A stretch of 64,000 nt of DNA from Alginatibacterium sediminis (lineage in GTDB: Bacteria; Pseudomonadota; Gammaproteobacteria; Enterobacterales; Celerinatantimonadaceae): NCBI RefSeq assembly GCF_003610775.1, contig NZ_RAQO01000008.1:186001-250000 (forward strand), in the 5' to 3' direction. The translations under genes and the position numbers were made by a program. This document shows positions 43,185 to 51,425 of the stretch, piece after piece. Every line of letters starts with the position of its first letter. The first letter of the stretch is position 1. Under the pieces are notes generated by a model. It saw only the letters and a list, made by a program, of their open reading frames with translations. It searched no databases and was not told the origin of the DNA.

Positions 43185-43961
43185 ATGTTAACAAAAGAAT
43201 TTATCGACAACGATAGTGACTATCTCAATTGGATCAATCAAAACCCCGCGGGTTTTGTCATCAATACTTACCGCGCCAACTCGTCAACTTACAATGTGCT
43301 GCACAGTGCCAATTGTTCGTACATCAGCGTTGCTCCCAAAAATTCGCCAGCTGGAGCTTTCACTGAGCGTAACTACAAAAAGGTCTGTTCTAACAAGGTC
43401 TCTGAGCTACGGGGCTGGCTACATCAACATGTGGCAAAGAATGCCGAATTTTCTACTGAATGTGGCCGCTGCAAACCATGGACGCTAGCAAACTATGAAC
43501 AGGCCATTCTCGAAAGTGAGGGGCTTAGCTTAGAACACGTTAACGAACTCTACGACAAGTACTTGCAATTGATTCAATTTGAAGTCGAGCAGCTTGGCGT
43601 CAAAGCCACCGAGGCCCGGCATTTAATCGGGCGTTTGGGCGAGTTCTATTGTGCAAAAATTCTAAACGGTAAAATAAGTACCGTGGTGAACCAACATGGA
43701 TTTGATGTGATATCAGAAACAGGACACCGCGTTAGCGTAAAAACAACAGCTCAAATAACTGGCTTTGTTAGGATTTCCGCTAGAACCTTGCATCTTGTTG
43801 ATAATTTGATGATTTTGCAGTATCAAGAAGGCCGGCTGTTGGAAGTCTTTTATGGTGATATTAAACTGGCGACTTCAAATGCTCGTTTTTACGAAGACAT
43901 CAACTGCTACGAACTCGATATTTCTAAAGCAAGAAGACTTCACAACGAGCAATTGAACTAG
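43185..43961 (+). CDS. Hypothetical two-domain protein, possible PD-(D/E)XK fold
   Basis: 258-aa protein of unknown function. The N-terminal domain (about 20-100) has a Cys/His pattern (VLHSANCSYI, KKVCSNKVSELRGW, ECGRCKP) suggesting a zinc-bound knuckle. The C-terminal domain (about 140-240) shows GRLGEFYCAKIL, then GFDVIS and HRVSVKTT. This spacing resembles the E...D...xK core of PD-(D/E)XK endonucleases. The assignment is inferred from pattern only. No methyltransferase or helicase partner adjoins it; a TfoX_C-domain gene follows after 27 bp. Confidence 0.6.
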   Translation: MLTKEFIDNDSDYLNWINQNPAGFVINTYRANSSTYNVLHSANCSYISVAPKNSPAGAFTERNYKKVCSNKVSELRGWLHQHVAKNAEFSTECGRCKPWTLANYEQAILESEGLSLEHVNELYDKYLQLIQFEVEQLGVKATEARHLIGRLGEFYCAKILNGKISTVVNQHGFDVISETGHRVSVKTTAQITGFVRISARTLHLVDNLMILQYQEGRLLEVFYGDIKLATSNARFYEDINCYELDISKARRLHNEQLN

Positions 43962-43988
43962 CATGCTATTAAGCGAGGCAGATACTAA

Positions 43989-44252
43989 ATGCGATTAAGA
44001 GACTTAAAAGGTTTTGGACCTAAAAGCGAAGACATTCTTGCTCAGGTCAATATCAATTCGGTCGAAGATTTTATGGCAATTGATCCCTTTGAGCTATACA
44101 AACAACTTAAAGAGAACGTCAAAGGAACGGGGCTTAACTCGATATACGCCATCATCGGGGCGCGAGAAAACATTCACTGGCAAGAAGTCGCTAAAACTCG
44201 GAAAGAAGAAATACTGTATCGTCTGGATGACATGGGCTTAGCCCCCAAATAA
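43989..44252 (+). CDS. Stand-alone TfoX C-terminal domain protein
   Basis: 87-aa protein matching the TfoX_C/Sxy C-terminal domain: LKGFGPKSEDILAQVNINSVEDF (a helix-hairpin-helix-like start), LNSIYAIIGARENIHWQEV and the TRKEEILYRL end. The N-terminal TfoX domain is absent. TfoX proteins activate competence genes through CRP, but a lone C-domain has no known role. It is probably cotranscribed with the upstream nuclease-fold-like gene. Confidence 0.8.
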   Translation: MRLRDLKGFGPKSEDILAQVNINSVEDFMAIDPFELYKQLKENVKGTGLNSIYAIIGARENIHWQEVAKTRKEEILYRLDDMGLAPK

Positions 44253-44257
44253 CAAAA

Positions 44258-44289
44258 CACCGACTTAAACAAAAGCATTTAAGTCGGTG
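44258..44289. terminator. Bidirectional terminator (12-bp stem)
   Basis: Arms CACCGACTTAAA (44258-44269) and TTTAAGTCGGTG (44278-44289), loop eight. On the minus strand it is followed by TTTTGTTATT, so it mainly ends the leftward hydrolase gene; it also lies right after the TfoX_C gene. Confidence 0.75.
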
Positions 44290-44307
44290 ATGATTAGCAG
44301 TATCGAA

Positions 44308-45324
44308 TTAGTTGATGACCATTGGCTGATACTCTGTGATGGTGCTAAAGATTGACTCTTCTTGATAATCCACTTTAGCAAAGTTAATGCTATCTAGGTC
44401 CACTTTACGGATTTGTTGATTGTCGTAAGTGCGGAAATAGTAGTCATTATTATTGGTATCAACCACTATTGAATAACCAACCATTTGCGGGTCATCAGAC
44501 AACCAGCGCCAGTACAATGAACCACGTGGTATTTCTAAGGCATTTACCATATGCCAGCCGCGATTCACTCCATCAAGATCATTCTCAATCACATTGTTGT
44601 CTTGGGTGTGGTTCATCGCCACGATATGTTGAAAACGTCCCATTGGCGATTTATCAAAGCCTTTGAAAGAACCTTCAGCAAATTTAACTTTCGCTTCTTC
44701 ATAGCTGCCGCCATCTAATAAGGTATGCGCTTCACCAACCTGAACATCATAAATAGGATCATTGGTCATTGCACCAAGCGTATTTTCGTGGATATCAGGG
44801 TAACCACTACCGTCCGTGTATTCGACCACAATGGAACGCTCGCCGTCATTAAAGGCGTAGTGCATACCCGCTTCAAGATCAAAGGCTGCTTCAATTTTTG
44901 TGGTTTCTACTTTAGTGGTTTTAAGCAACGCTACTGCTTCGTCAACGCTTTTTGCGTTTCCAAGAATATACGCACCTAGGTTTAGGTAGTTAACCCCTAG
45001 TTCAGTTGAGTCTTCAGCAGTGTATTGACTCGCGCCCAAGGCTAGTGACTCAGCATTTAGACCATGTTCATTAATTGCCGAACTAACCCACTCTGTCGCA
45101 CCATGGCGAATGCCAACATAGCCGTATTTTGAAGCGGGCAAGTCATTAAGCTGGTAGCCACGCGGTGCAACAAAGAAGGTCTCTTGCGCTTCAAAGCCAA
45201 TCTCCATAGTGCGACCGATAATGGTGTTATTTTGCGGTGTATCAAAGTGGAAATATGAACATGCATGGGTCACAGAAGAGGCTAAAGTTGCTGCGATTGC
45301 TGCTGTAAGTAGTAATTTTTTCAT
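44308..45324 (-). CDS. Exported choloylglycine-hydrolase family (linear amide) hydrolase
   Basis: 338-aa N-terminal nucleophile hydrolase. The signal peptide (1-21, SSVTHA) is followed at once by C22, so cleavage exposes the catalytic Cys (CSYFHFDTP). GRTMEIGFEA supplies the conserved Arg, and further core segments are EHGLNAESLALGASQYT, NLGAYILGNAKSVDEA and LGAMTNDPIYDVQ. The family includes penicillin V acylases, bile salt hydrolases and AHL acylases. Being periplasmic, it could cleave lactone signals or amides; the substrate is unknown. It is divergent from a LysR regulator, with a strong palindrome between. Confidence 0.88.
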   Translation of the reverse strand: MKKLLLTAAIAATLASSVTHACSYFHFDTPQNNTIIGRTMEIGFEAQETFFVAPRGYQLNDLPASKYGYVGIRHGATEWVSSAINEHGLNAESLALGASQYTAEDSTELGVNYLNLGAYILGNAKSVDEAVALLKTTKVETTKIEAAFDLEAGMHYAFNDGERSIVVEYTDGSGYPDIHENTLGAMTNDPIYDVQVGEAHTLLDGGSYEEAKVKFAEGSFKGFDKSPMGRFQHIVAMNHTQDNNVIENDLDGVNRGWHMVNALEIPRGSLYWRWLSDDPQMVGYSIVVDTNNNDYYFRTYDNQQIRKVDLDSINFAKVDYQEESIFSTITEYQPMVIN

Positions 45325-45417
45325 CGGTCGTTCCTCGTTAATATCGACTGCGGTTGTTTGTCCGCGTGTTTGATGTCGCTATTATTGACACCCTGAAGAT
45401 TAAATTCCAATTGCATT

Positions 45418-45436
45418 AAACACCCTTAGGGTGTTT
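45418..45436. promoter_or_regulatory. Palindromic operator between the Ntn hydrolase and LysR genes
   Basis: AAACACCCTTAGGGTGTTT is a perfect 19-bp palindrome (nine-base arms, one central base), 35 bp upstream of the LysR start. A half-site ACACCCT lies at about 45389. It is probably the regulator's binding site. Confidence 0.6.
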
Positions 45437-45470
45437 ATATAGTTGGAACAATTTTAACGATAGGTTAGCT

Positions 45471-46355
45471 ATGGACTATTCACTCGCGCAATTACAGGCC
45501 TTTGTGAGCACGGTTGAACACGGTAGTTTCAAAGATGCCAGCATAGAGCTAAATAAACGTCCGCAAGTTATCGCTAAGCTTGTGGCAGCCCTCGAAGACA
45601 GCTGCGATCAACTATTGTTTGTGCGCCACGTTCGGCAACTAAAGATTACAACGGAAGGTAAAACTCTTTATCGTTTGGCACGTCGCGTAATACTAGATGC
45701 CCAAGCATTCGAGCGTCAGCTCAGCGCCATGGATCAAAACCAACCTAGCGAGTTCAAATTAGCAATTGATACCAGTTTGGCCTGCCCGATGGTCAGTGGC
45801 TGTTATCTAGCTGTGCTTGAGGAATTTCCGAGTATAAATTTGGAAGTACTCAGTGGCGGAACCTCCCAAGTGATCGAGTGGGTGCGTCGTGGTCAAGCGG
45901 AGATGGGTCTCATCTTCTCTCCACTAACTGAAGAACAAGGACTGACACAAATCACAGTCTATAATTTTTCGGTAGTTGAAGTGGCTTCACCACAGCTTAT
46001 CAATCATGGGGCCGTCGTAGATGAACACCAACTGGCACAGTTGCCTCAGCTTGTACCTAAGTTCGTCTATGAGTATAAGCATGACAATATCTATGTGTTT
46101 AGTGATAAAACCATAGTCTCTAATAATGTTGAAGAGAGCATACGAATAATGCTCTCAGGAAAGGCATGGTGCCGTCTACCCGGCTATATCGTGCAACCTT
46201 ATCTCGATAACCAGCAGCTGCATGAGTTTTCAATCGAAGGGGCTAATCGGGTCGTTTGGCATGCCAGTATTGTTCACCCAGAGCAGGCCGAGTTAAGTTT
46301 AGCCAGCGATATATTCATGGAAAGAGTACAAATGTTACCCGACCGCATTAGTTAA
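45471..46355 (+). CDS. LysR family transcriptional regulator
   Basis: 294-aa LysR-type regulator. The N-terminal wHTH (LAQLQAFVSTVEHGSFKDASIELNKRPQVIAKLVAALED) has an atypical recognition helix (NKRPQVIAK instead of the usual SQSAVS). The C-terminal effector domain begins near 95 (EFKLAIDTSLACPMVSG). It is divergent from the choloylglycine-type hydrolase gene and likely controls it. Its stop codon lies inside the arm of a 16-bp hairpin. Confidence 0.87.
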   Translation: MDYSLAQLQAFVSTVEHGSFKDASIELNKRPQVIAKLVAALEDSCDQLLFVRHVRQLKITTEGKTLYRLARRVILDAQAFERQLSAMDQNQPSEFKLAIDTSLACPMVSGCYLAVLEEFPSINLEVLSGGTSQVIEWVRRGQAEMGLIFSPLTEEQGLTQITVYNFSVVEVASPQLINHGAVVDEHQLAQLPQLVPKFVYEYKHDNIYVFSDKTIVSNNVEESIRIMLSGKAWCRLPGYIVQPYLDNQQLHEFSIEGANRVVWHASIVHPEQAELSLASDIFMERVQMLPDRIS

Positions 46356-46388
46356 TACCTTTCCCACTCATTAGTGGGAAAGGTATTA
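46353..46388 (+). terminator. 16-bp perfect hairpin after the LysR gene
   Basis: Arms TAATACCTTTCCCACT (46353-46368) and AGTGGGAAAGGTATTA (46373-46388) enclose a CATT loop; the LysR stop codon is the first three bases. The T-run after it is weak (GTTTTGG), so it may be a terminator or an mRNA-stabilising end. Confidence 0.55.
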
Positions 46389-46462
46389 GTTTTGGATACC
46401 GTATTGGCTAGTCCTTAAAATGCTATTATGCGCTTTTAAATAAACCACTTAGAAGAGACTCA

Positions 46463-46804
46463 ATGCCCGTAGATAACCCACAATTAGAAGACGTATATGT
46501 AGCCTTCCAAGTTATACCAAGACTCAAAGAAGGTAACAATTTCGAAGTAGTCGACAAAGCTATTGCGGTTGTAAAAGCTGCCGATGTTCCATACCAAGTT
46601 GGTGCTATGGAAACCACAATGAAGGGCAATCTCAATGTGCTACTCGAAATTGTAAAGGATGCGCAACAAGCCTGTTATGACGCAGGAGCACTAGAGGTCA
46701 TTACCAATATAAAAATCCATAGCAAAACCCAAGCAGCAACCGAAACCTTTTGTACTTATGACAGGGGCGTAACCAAAGCCAATCATATGTTTGTCGACAA
46801 GTAG
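46463..46804 (+). CDS. Thiamine-binding YkoF/MTH1187-type protein
   Basis: 113-aa small cytosolic protein with the beta-alpha-beta pattern of the thiamine-binding family (PF01910): VYVAFQVIPRLKEG, YQVGAMETTMKGNLNVLLEIVKDAQQACYDAGALEVITNIKIHSK. Family members bind thiamine or hydroxymethylpyrimidine, or are of unknown function. No thiamine synthesis gene is adjacent, so the substrate remains open. Confidence 0.8.
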   Translation: MPVDNPQLEDVYVAFQVIPRLKEGNNFEVVDKAIAVVKAADVPYQVGAMETTMKGNLNVLLEIVKDAQQACYDAGALEVITNIKIHSKTQAATETFCTYDRGVTKANHMFVDK

Positions 46805-46821
46805 CGATACAGACTATCGGA

Positions 46822-47202
46822 TTAAAGGCTAGCGCCGTCGATCTCAATCAGTTTTAAAGCGGATAGGTCTATATCTTTAAGGCACCGGAGATTTACAGCC
46901 CAACCACTAAATGGTTGCTTACCCAGTTTTAGCTCCGCTGGCGTCAAGTCACTTGGCTTTCTAAAGACCAAAACGCCGCAGTTAGGGCAAAAGTAATCTT
47001 TGGCTGAGAAACTCCCCCATTGATAAACACTAAGATCATCTATTGGCGTGAGCAGCTTCAACTGCTGTGGTAATACTCGAAAGTTGAGCGCCCCGCGCAT
47101 ACTACAAATAGAACAATTACATTTACGGGCATGATCAATATCTGCGAGCACTTCAAACGCATTACGCCCGCAATGACATGATCCACTATAGTGTTTCATC
47201 AC
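46822..47202 (-). CDS. GFA family zinc protein
   Basis: 126-aa member of the glutathione-dependent formaldehyde-activating enzyme (GFA/CENP-V) family. Zinc-binding cysteines are visible in GSCHCGRNAF (near 8), CNCSICSMRG (near 29) and FCPNCGVLVF (near 71). The fold is clear; a formaldehyde role is only inferred from the family name. Confidence 0.88.
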   Translation of the reverse strand: MMKHYSGSCHCGRNAFEVLADIDHARKCNCSICSMRGALNFRVLPQQLKLLTPIDDLSVYQWGSFSAKDYFCPNCGVLVFRKPSDLTPAELKLGKQPFSGWAVNLRCLKDIDLSALKLIEIDGASL

Positions 47203-47354
47203 CTAACCCCATACCTGAAAAAACTATCGAAGCCCAATAGATACAACTGAGGTTCAACAAACCAAGGTCTAACTCAAGCACCTTCATATATGCCCGATAA
47301 GTAGCTGGCGATGCATACCCGTTGTTAGATAGGTGTGGTAGTTTGAGTATAGAA

Positions 47355-47525
47355 TCAGTCTTTTTTGTCGATACTAATTTCTATATTCTTAGTATTCCCA
47401 ACAAACCATTTTTGAACATACAAAGTGCCCACAATGGGCGCTGTACCTTCCTCTGGAACTTCCTTAAAACGGACACTATTTTTAGTTTCTTTCTCAAACT
47501 CAAAGGCAACCACTTTCTTAGACAT
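47355..47525 (-). CDS. Small conserved hypothetical protein (56 aa)
   Basis: MSKKVVAFEFEKETKNSVRFKEV..., ending ISIDKKD. Alternating charged and hydrophobic residues suggest a small beta-sheet protein. Similar short FEFEKETKN-type proteins occur in several phyla as uncharacterised families (from memory). The ATG at 47525 has GGA about seven bases upstream and is preferred to TTG at 47537. Confidence 0.65.
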   Translation of the reverse strand: MSKKVVAFEFEKETKNSVRFKEVPEEGTAPIVGTLYVQKWFVGNTKNIEISIDKKD

Positions 47526-47599
47526 CAATTTTTCCAAATTTCTATACTTGCTACTATATACGCCGGTTTATAGACGTATATAGTTCAGGTTTACTTAAA

Positions 47600-47950
47600 C
47601 TAAATGAATACAGGAGCGTCGTAATCGTGCCCTTCGTCGGTATAGGCGGTTACTATTGCGTCTTCAACTAGCCCACTTTCTGCTTTAACTTGCGTCTCAA
47701 AGAAGTGCTCTATCTGCTTTCTGCGACCATGTGCGGCCCACGAGTCTGCATCAGCCCAAATTTCATTGAATACTATAGGATAATCATTGCGAGTAGCACT
47801 TGGGTGGTCGATTTGGCGAGTAAGCATGTACTGAATGCAGCCTTCTTCCCGATACGCATCTGGTTCAAGTGCCTTTAACACGTCAAATAGCTCGCTTTCT
47901 TTTCCGTCTTTAGGTTTAAATTGTGCGAGTACATAAACACGACTGGTCAT
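47600..47950 (-). CDS. ABM-domain monooxygenase-like protein
   Basis: 116-aa single-domain protein of the antibiotic biosynthesis monooxygenase (ABM) superfamily, related to YgiN/LsrG: VYVLAQFKPKDGKESELFDVLKALEPDAYREEGCIQYML..., FNEIWADADSWAAHGRRKQIEHF. Such dimers oxidise quinols or isomerise small metabolites. No substrate can be assigned. Confidence 0.83.
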   Translation of the reverse strand: MTSRVYVLAQFKPKDGKESELFDVLKALEPDAYREEGCIQYMLTRQIDHPSATRNDYPIVFNEIWADADSWAAHGRRKQIEHFFETQVKAESGLVEDAIVTAYTDEGHDYDAPVFI

Positions 47951-48003
47951 AACAATTCCTTACAATGATTAATGTTTTAATACTTTAAGGTGAGCGTTTA
48001 GCA

Positions 48004-48480
48004 CTAAACTTTTGCTACTGCTAGTATTTCACTTAGTAATGGTTCAGGAAACAGAGACTTAGACAAATACTGCTGAGCGCCCGTTTTAGCTACCAAAATC
48101 AAGCCAAGTTCGGTTTCTAACACGCAATCAACTTCAGTCCACAGTAATGATGTTTCGGTATAAGGGTTTTTAGAGGTGATTCCATCACTATCAATGCTAA
48201 GTTTCACCTCGCTATCAGCACTTCTACCCCACATTTGACGCGCTAACCACCAAGCGCGCCTGAACCGAATATGAATCAATTCTAGGATGCTTATCGCAAT
48301 CAACATACCGCCAATATAAGTCGGTTGATGACTAAAGAGTAGTAAAGCCAGGCCAGCGATAAAAAGTAACACTGGAAACCAATACTTAGGTTTAGCGTTT
48401 TTACTATGAGGCAAGGATTGATCAAAGCATTCGGCCAAATAGCTACGAGATAAGGTGAATTGGGTACTAAAAGATTGCAT
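48004..48480 (-). CDS. YcxB-like membrane protein
   Basis: 158-aa protein with two transmembrane helices (about 33-50 and 55-70) followed by a C-terminal YcxB-like beta domain (LSIDSDGITSKNPYTETSLLWTEVDCVLE...). The family is of unknown function, usually membrane-associated. It is not clearly in an operon; the nearest leftward genes are 50 bp and 157 bp away. Confidence 0.7.
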   Translation of the reverse strand: MQSFSTQFTLSRSYLAECFDQSLPHSKNAKPKYWFPVLLFIAGLALLLFSHQPTYIGGMLIAISILELIHIRFRRAWWLARQMWGRSADSEVKLSIDSDGITSKNPYTETSLLWTEVDCVLETELGLILVAKTGAQQYLSKSLFPEPLLSEILAVAKV

Positions 48481-48637
48481 TTAAACGACTACCCTTAGAA
48501 TGAAAAAGTCTGATGTCATGACATGGTGTGTAATAACTTAGCGCCCCAATAAAACTAAAGCCAGTATCCTTTCTACAGCGTAAAACAAGCCGTGAAAAGT
48601 GCCCAAGCTATGAATGCTTGAGCACAATAACTGAAAC

Positions 48638-49318
48638 CTATACTGGTTCTGGCGTTTGTTTTAGTGTTTCGTTATAAACTCGGAAACTAAACACGACGAA
48701 CAAGCTATCCAATAATCCACCGACAATTTGACTGAGCAAAAAGGTCATTTGCGAAGCACTTTCATTAATCAAGGCTTGTTGAACCATCCAAACTGGCAAC
48801 AACGACACACCTGCCAAAATTAGAATACCAGAGAGTATTGGCCAGCGTAGCGGATGGGTTGCCTGCCAACTGGCTTTCATGGCTTCTACCGGTGTACGGC
48901 GCTCTACTACACAAAATACATCAGCAATCAAAATTCGGCTGGCAACGATAATTCCTGGAATAATGAACAGCGATAGTCCCATCACAACAGCTGCAAAGCA
49001 CATAACCGTCACTAAGAATAAAGGTCGCCAAATTGTGAGTGATTTTTTGAAACACTCGGCAATTGGCCAGTTTTCGCCATTGAGCTGAGAGCGTAAATAA
49101 AGCAGTAATGCCCCTTGATAGATAGGCGTTAAACCTAGACGTACGGCAAAGGTTAACCATGCCATTTCGCCTACAGACTCTTTAAATGCTTGGCTATCAA
49201 GCAGCATGTTTGCTGACTCAAAAACCAAGGTAAAGGGCAACACGATTAAGGTTATCGCCACAAAATGGCGTAAGAAAAAGCTAAAAGTATCGCCAATTAG
49301 TTCCCAAGACTTATTCAT
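48638..49318 (-). CDS. YciC/UPF0259-like inner-membrane protein
   Basis: 226-aa polytopic membrane protein with about six helices. The N-terminus WELIGDTFSFFLRHFVAITLIVLPF and the later LFIIPGIIVASRILIADVFCVVERRTPVEAMKASW (GIIVASR... motif) fit the YciC family. Function unknown. It lies three bases downstream of the DUF2058 gene, so it is cotranscribed. Confidence 0.75.
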   Translation of the reverse strand: MNKSWELIGDTFSFFLRHFVAITLIVLPFTLVFESANMLLDSQAFKESVGEMAWLTFAVRLGLTPIYQGALLLYLRSQLNGENWPIAECFKKSLTIWRPLFLVTVMCFAAVVMGLSLFIIPGIIVASRILIADVFCVVERRTPVEAMKASWQATHPLRWPILSGILILAGVSLLPVWMVQQALINESASQMTFLLSQIVGGLLDSLFVVFSFRVYNETLKQTPEPV

Positions 49319-49321
49319 TAT

Positions 49322-49852
49322 TTACCACATTAGATCGTCAGGAATTTTATAGTCTGCGTAAGGATCGTCAGCATCCTCTTGCTCCATTTCTACAACATTA
49401 CGCACGCGTATAACACTTGCATCTCGCTCTGCAATTTTATCAGCAACAACGGCAGGTACAATGTAATAACGCTGCTCAAGGCGTGCAATTGCTAACAAAC
49501 CGTTAGCAAGTTGGCGCTGCTGCAGTGCATCAACATCAACTCGGTGAATCGTTGACTCATCCTCAAAGTTGTAACTCAATTCACCTTTGCCAATAATTTG
49601 GTTCATTTCTACTAGCTGACGAATCTGGGCTTGTTGCGCTTTTTGCTCAACCACAAGTTGTCGCTCACGGTTTAATTCTTTATCGCGCTCAATTTGCTGT
49701 TGTCGCTTTGCTTCAGCTGCAAGCTTGGCTTCATTTACTGTAGTACGTGTTTCTTTATTCGCCTTGTAAACTTCTTTGTTAACTTTTTTCACTCGCTTTT
49801 TGTCAACGACGCCAGCTTTTAATAGCTGGTCTTTAAGCGACATTTTGGCCAT
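49322..49852 (-). CDS. yaiL: DUF2058 family protein YaiL
   Basis: 176-aa cytoplasmic protein. A Lys/Arg/Gln-rich coiled coil (KKVNKEVYKANKETRTTVNEAKLAAEAKRQQQIERDKELNRERQ) is followed by a C-terminal domain (YNFEDESTIHRVDVDA..., YYIVPAVVADKIAERD, ending DPYADYKIPDDLMW). This is diagnostic of DUF2058/YaiL, annotated as nucleoprotein/polynucleotide-associated. The ATG at 49852 with GGAG eight bases upstream is preferred to an in-frame start at 49897. Confidence 0.9.
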   Translation of the reverse strand: MAKMSLKDQLLKAGVVDKKRVKKVNKEVYKANKETRTTVNEAKLAAEAKRQQQIERDKELNRERQLVVEQKAQQAQIRQLVEMNQIIGKGELSYNFEDESTIHRVDVDALQQRQLANGLLAIARLEQRYYIVPAVVADKIAERDASVIRVRNVVEMEQEDADDPYADYKIPDDLMW

Positions 49853-50125
49853 GAAATAACTCCAGTGACGGTGTGTTGCAAACCTTAGGTTTGCCATTAC
49901 AGAATCTTTAGTTGCCGCATTCTACCGATTTTAGACTACGATTAAAATTTAAAGACTGAGTGTTGCCTTAGATTTAGCTTTCTTATTTAGCTAAATTCAC
50001 TCATTTTTGGCAAATGGTTCAATATAAACCAGCTCACGCTTTCTAGTTCTAGTTATCATTTCTAAAAGCTTAAACACTGTAGTATCAGCAGTTAAGCTAA
50101 GGGTTCATCTAAATATGGAGTTACA

Positions 50126-51340
50126 GTGATATACGATTACACCATCATTGGCGGTGGTATCGTTGGTTTATCAAGCGCCTGGCAGCTGCAACAGCTAGAA
50201 CCCAATGCCAAAATTCTAGTGCTTGAAAAAGAAACGGTTTTAGCAAGCCATCAAACGGGACGCAATAGCGGGGTTATTCACGCCGGTGTCTACTATGCGC
50301 CCAAAAGCTTAAAAGCTCAGTTTTGTACCAGTGGTGCAAAAGCCACCTTCGAGTTTTGCCAACAACATGGTATTAAAACTGAGCAATGTGGAAAACTAAT
50401 CGTCGCTTGCGATCGAGATCAGTTACATGCACTCGCTGATATCGAAACTCGTAGTCGAGCTAATGGCATTGTTAGCGAGCGACTCACCCAAGCCCAACTA
50501 GTTAAACGAGAGCCCCTAGTAAAAGGTTTAGGTGCGCTCTATGTACCCAGTACCGGCATTGTAGACTACACCGCAATAACCGAGAAATTAGCGCAGTTAT
50601 TTATCCAAGCCGGTGGAGAAATCCGAAAATCGGCCACCGTAATCGATTTAGTTGAAAGCAGTGATAGCATTCAAATTAAATTAAATGGCTCAGATTTGAC
50701 ATCAAAATTTTTGATAGTCTGTGCAGGATTACAAGCCGACCAGATATGTGCAATGATCGGGATAGAATGTGACTTTAAAATCGTGCCATTTCGAGGTGAA
50801 TACTATCGTCTATCTGAAAGCTGCAACATCAATCTTAAGCATCTCATCTATCCTGTACCCGACCCTCGTTTACCTTTTTTAGGTGTCCATCTCACTAAGA
50901 TGATAGATGGCAGTATCACTGTTGGCCCTAACGCCGTACCTGCGTTTAAACGCGAAGGATACTCCAAGATTGAGGTTAATTTTGGCGAGATGTGGCAACT
51001 GCTTAAATACCAAGGCTATCGCCGCTTAATCGGTAAATACTGGCGCTTTGGCTTGGGGGAGTTATTCAATTCATTATTTAAACGCGCATACCTAAAACGT
51101 ATTCAACGTTATTGTCCGAGTGTACAACTCGATCACCTTGAACTTCATCGACCCGGTGTTAGAGCACAAGCTGTGAATGCTGCCGGCGAACTCATCGATG
51201 ATTTTCACTTTCTGAGCAGTGCTCGTAGCTTACATGTGTGCAACGCGCCCAGCCCTGCTGCGACCTCAGCCTTGCCCATTGGCGCATATGTGGTTAAGAA
51301 AGCTCGTGCTCAAGCGGCGCAACTTGACCTAAGACAATGA
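50126..51340 (+). CDS. lhgO: L-2-hydroxyglutarate oxidase
   Basis: 404-aa FAD-dependent membrane-associated enzyme (YgaF/LhgO) oxidising L-2-hydroxyglutarate to 2-oxoglutarate with electrons to quinone. The dinucleotide motif is IIGGGIVGLSSAWQL (6-20), SHQTGRNSGVIHAGVYY (near 42-58) is an LhgO hallmark, and FRGEYYRL plus PDPRLPFLGVHLT mark the substrate region. No csiD or gabT genes are near, so it serves as a stand-alone metabolite-repair enzyme. Confidence 0.92.
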   Translation: MIYDYTIIGGGIVGLSSAWQLQQLEPNAKILVLEKETVLASHQTGRNSGVIHAGVYYAPKSLKAQFCTSGAKATFEFCQQHGIKTEQCGKLIVACDRDQLHALADIETRSRANGIVSERLTQAQLVKREPLVKGLGALYVPSTGIVDYTAITEKLAQLFIQAGGEIRKSATVIDLVESSDSIQIKLNGSDLTSKFLIVCAGLQADQICAMIGIECDFKIVPFRGEYYRLSESCNINLKHLIYPVPDPRLPFLGVHLTKMIDGSITVGPNAVPAFKREGYSKIEVNFGEMWQLLKYQGYRRLIGKYWRFGLGELFNSLFKRAYLKRIQRYCPSVQLDHLELHRPGVRAQAVNAAGELIDDFHFLSSARSLHVCNAPSPAATSALPIGAYVVKKARAQAAQLDLRQ

Positions 51341-51364
51341 ATTTTTAGCGAGTGATGTCAATCC

Positions 51365-51379
51365 ATCAATTAAATTGAT
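51365..51379. promoter_or_regulatory. LysR box upstream of the 51.4-kb regulator
   Basis: ATCAATTAAATTGAT, a 15-bp palindrome containing T-N11-A, lies 47-61 bp upstream of the LysR start. Fourteen of fifteen bases recur at 54137-54151 upstream of the FNT-CBS gene. Confidence 0.65.
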
Positions 51380-51425
51380 ACCATTCGGGAATCCTATTTG
51401 AGAGATTTTGATGGACTCTTAACTC

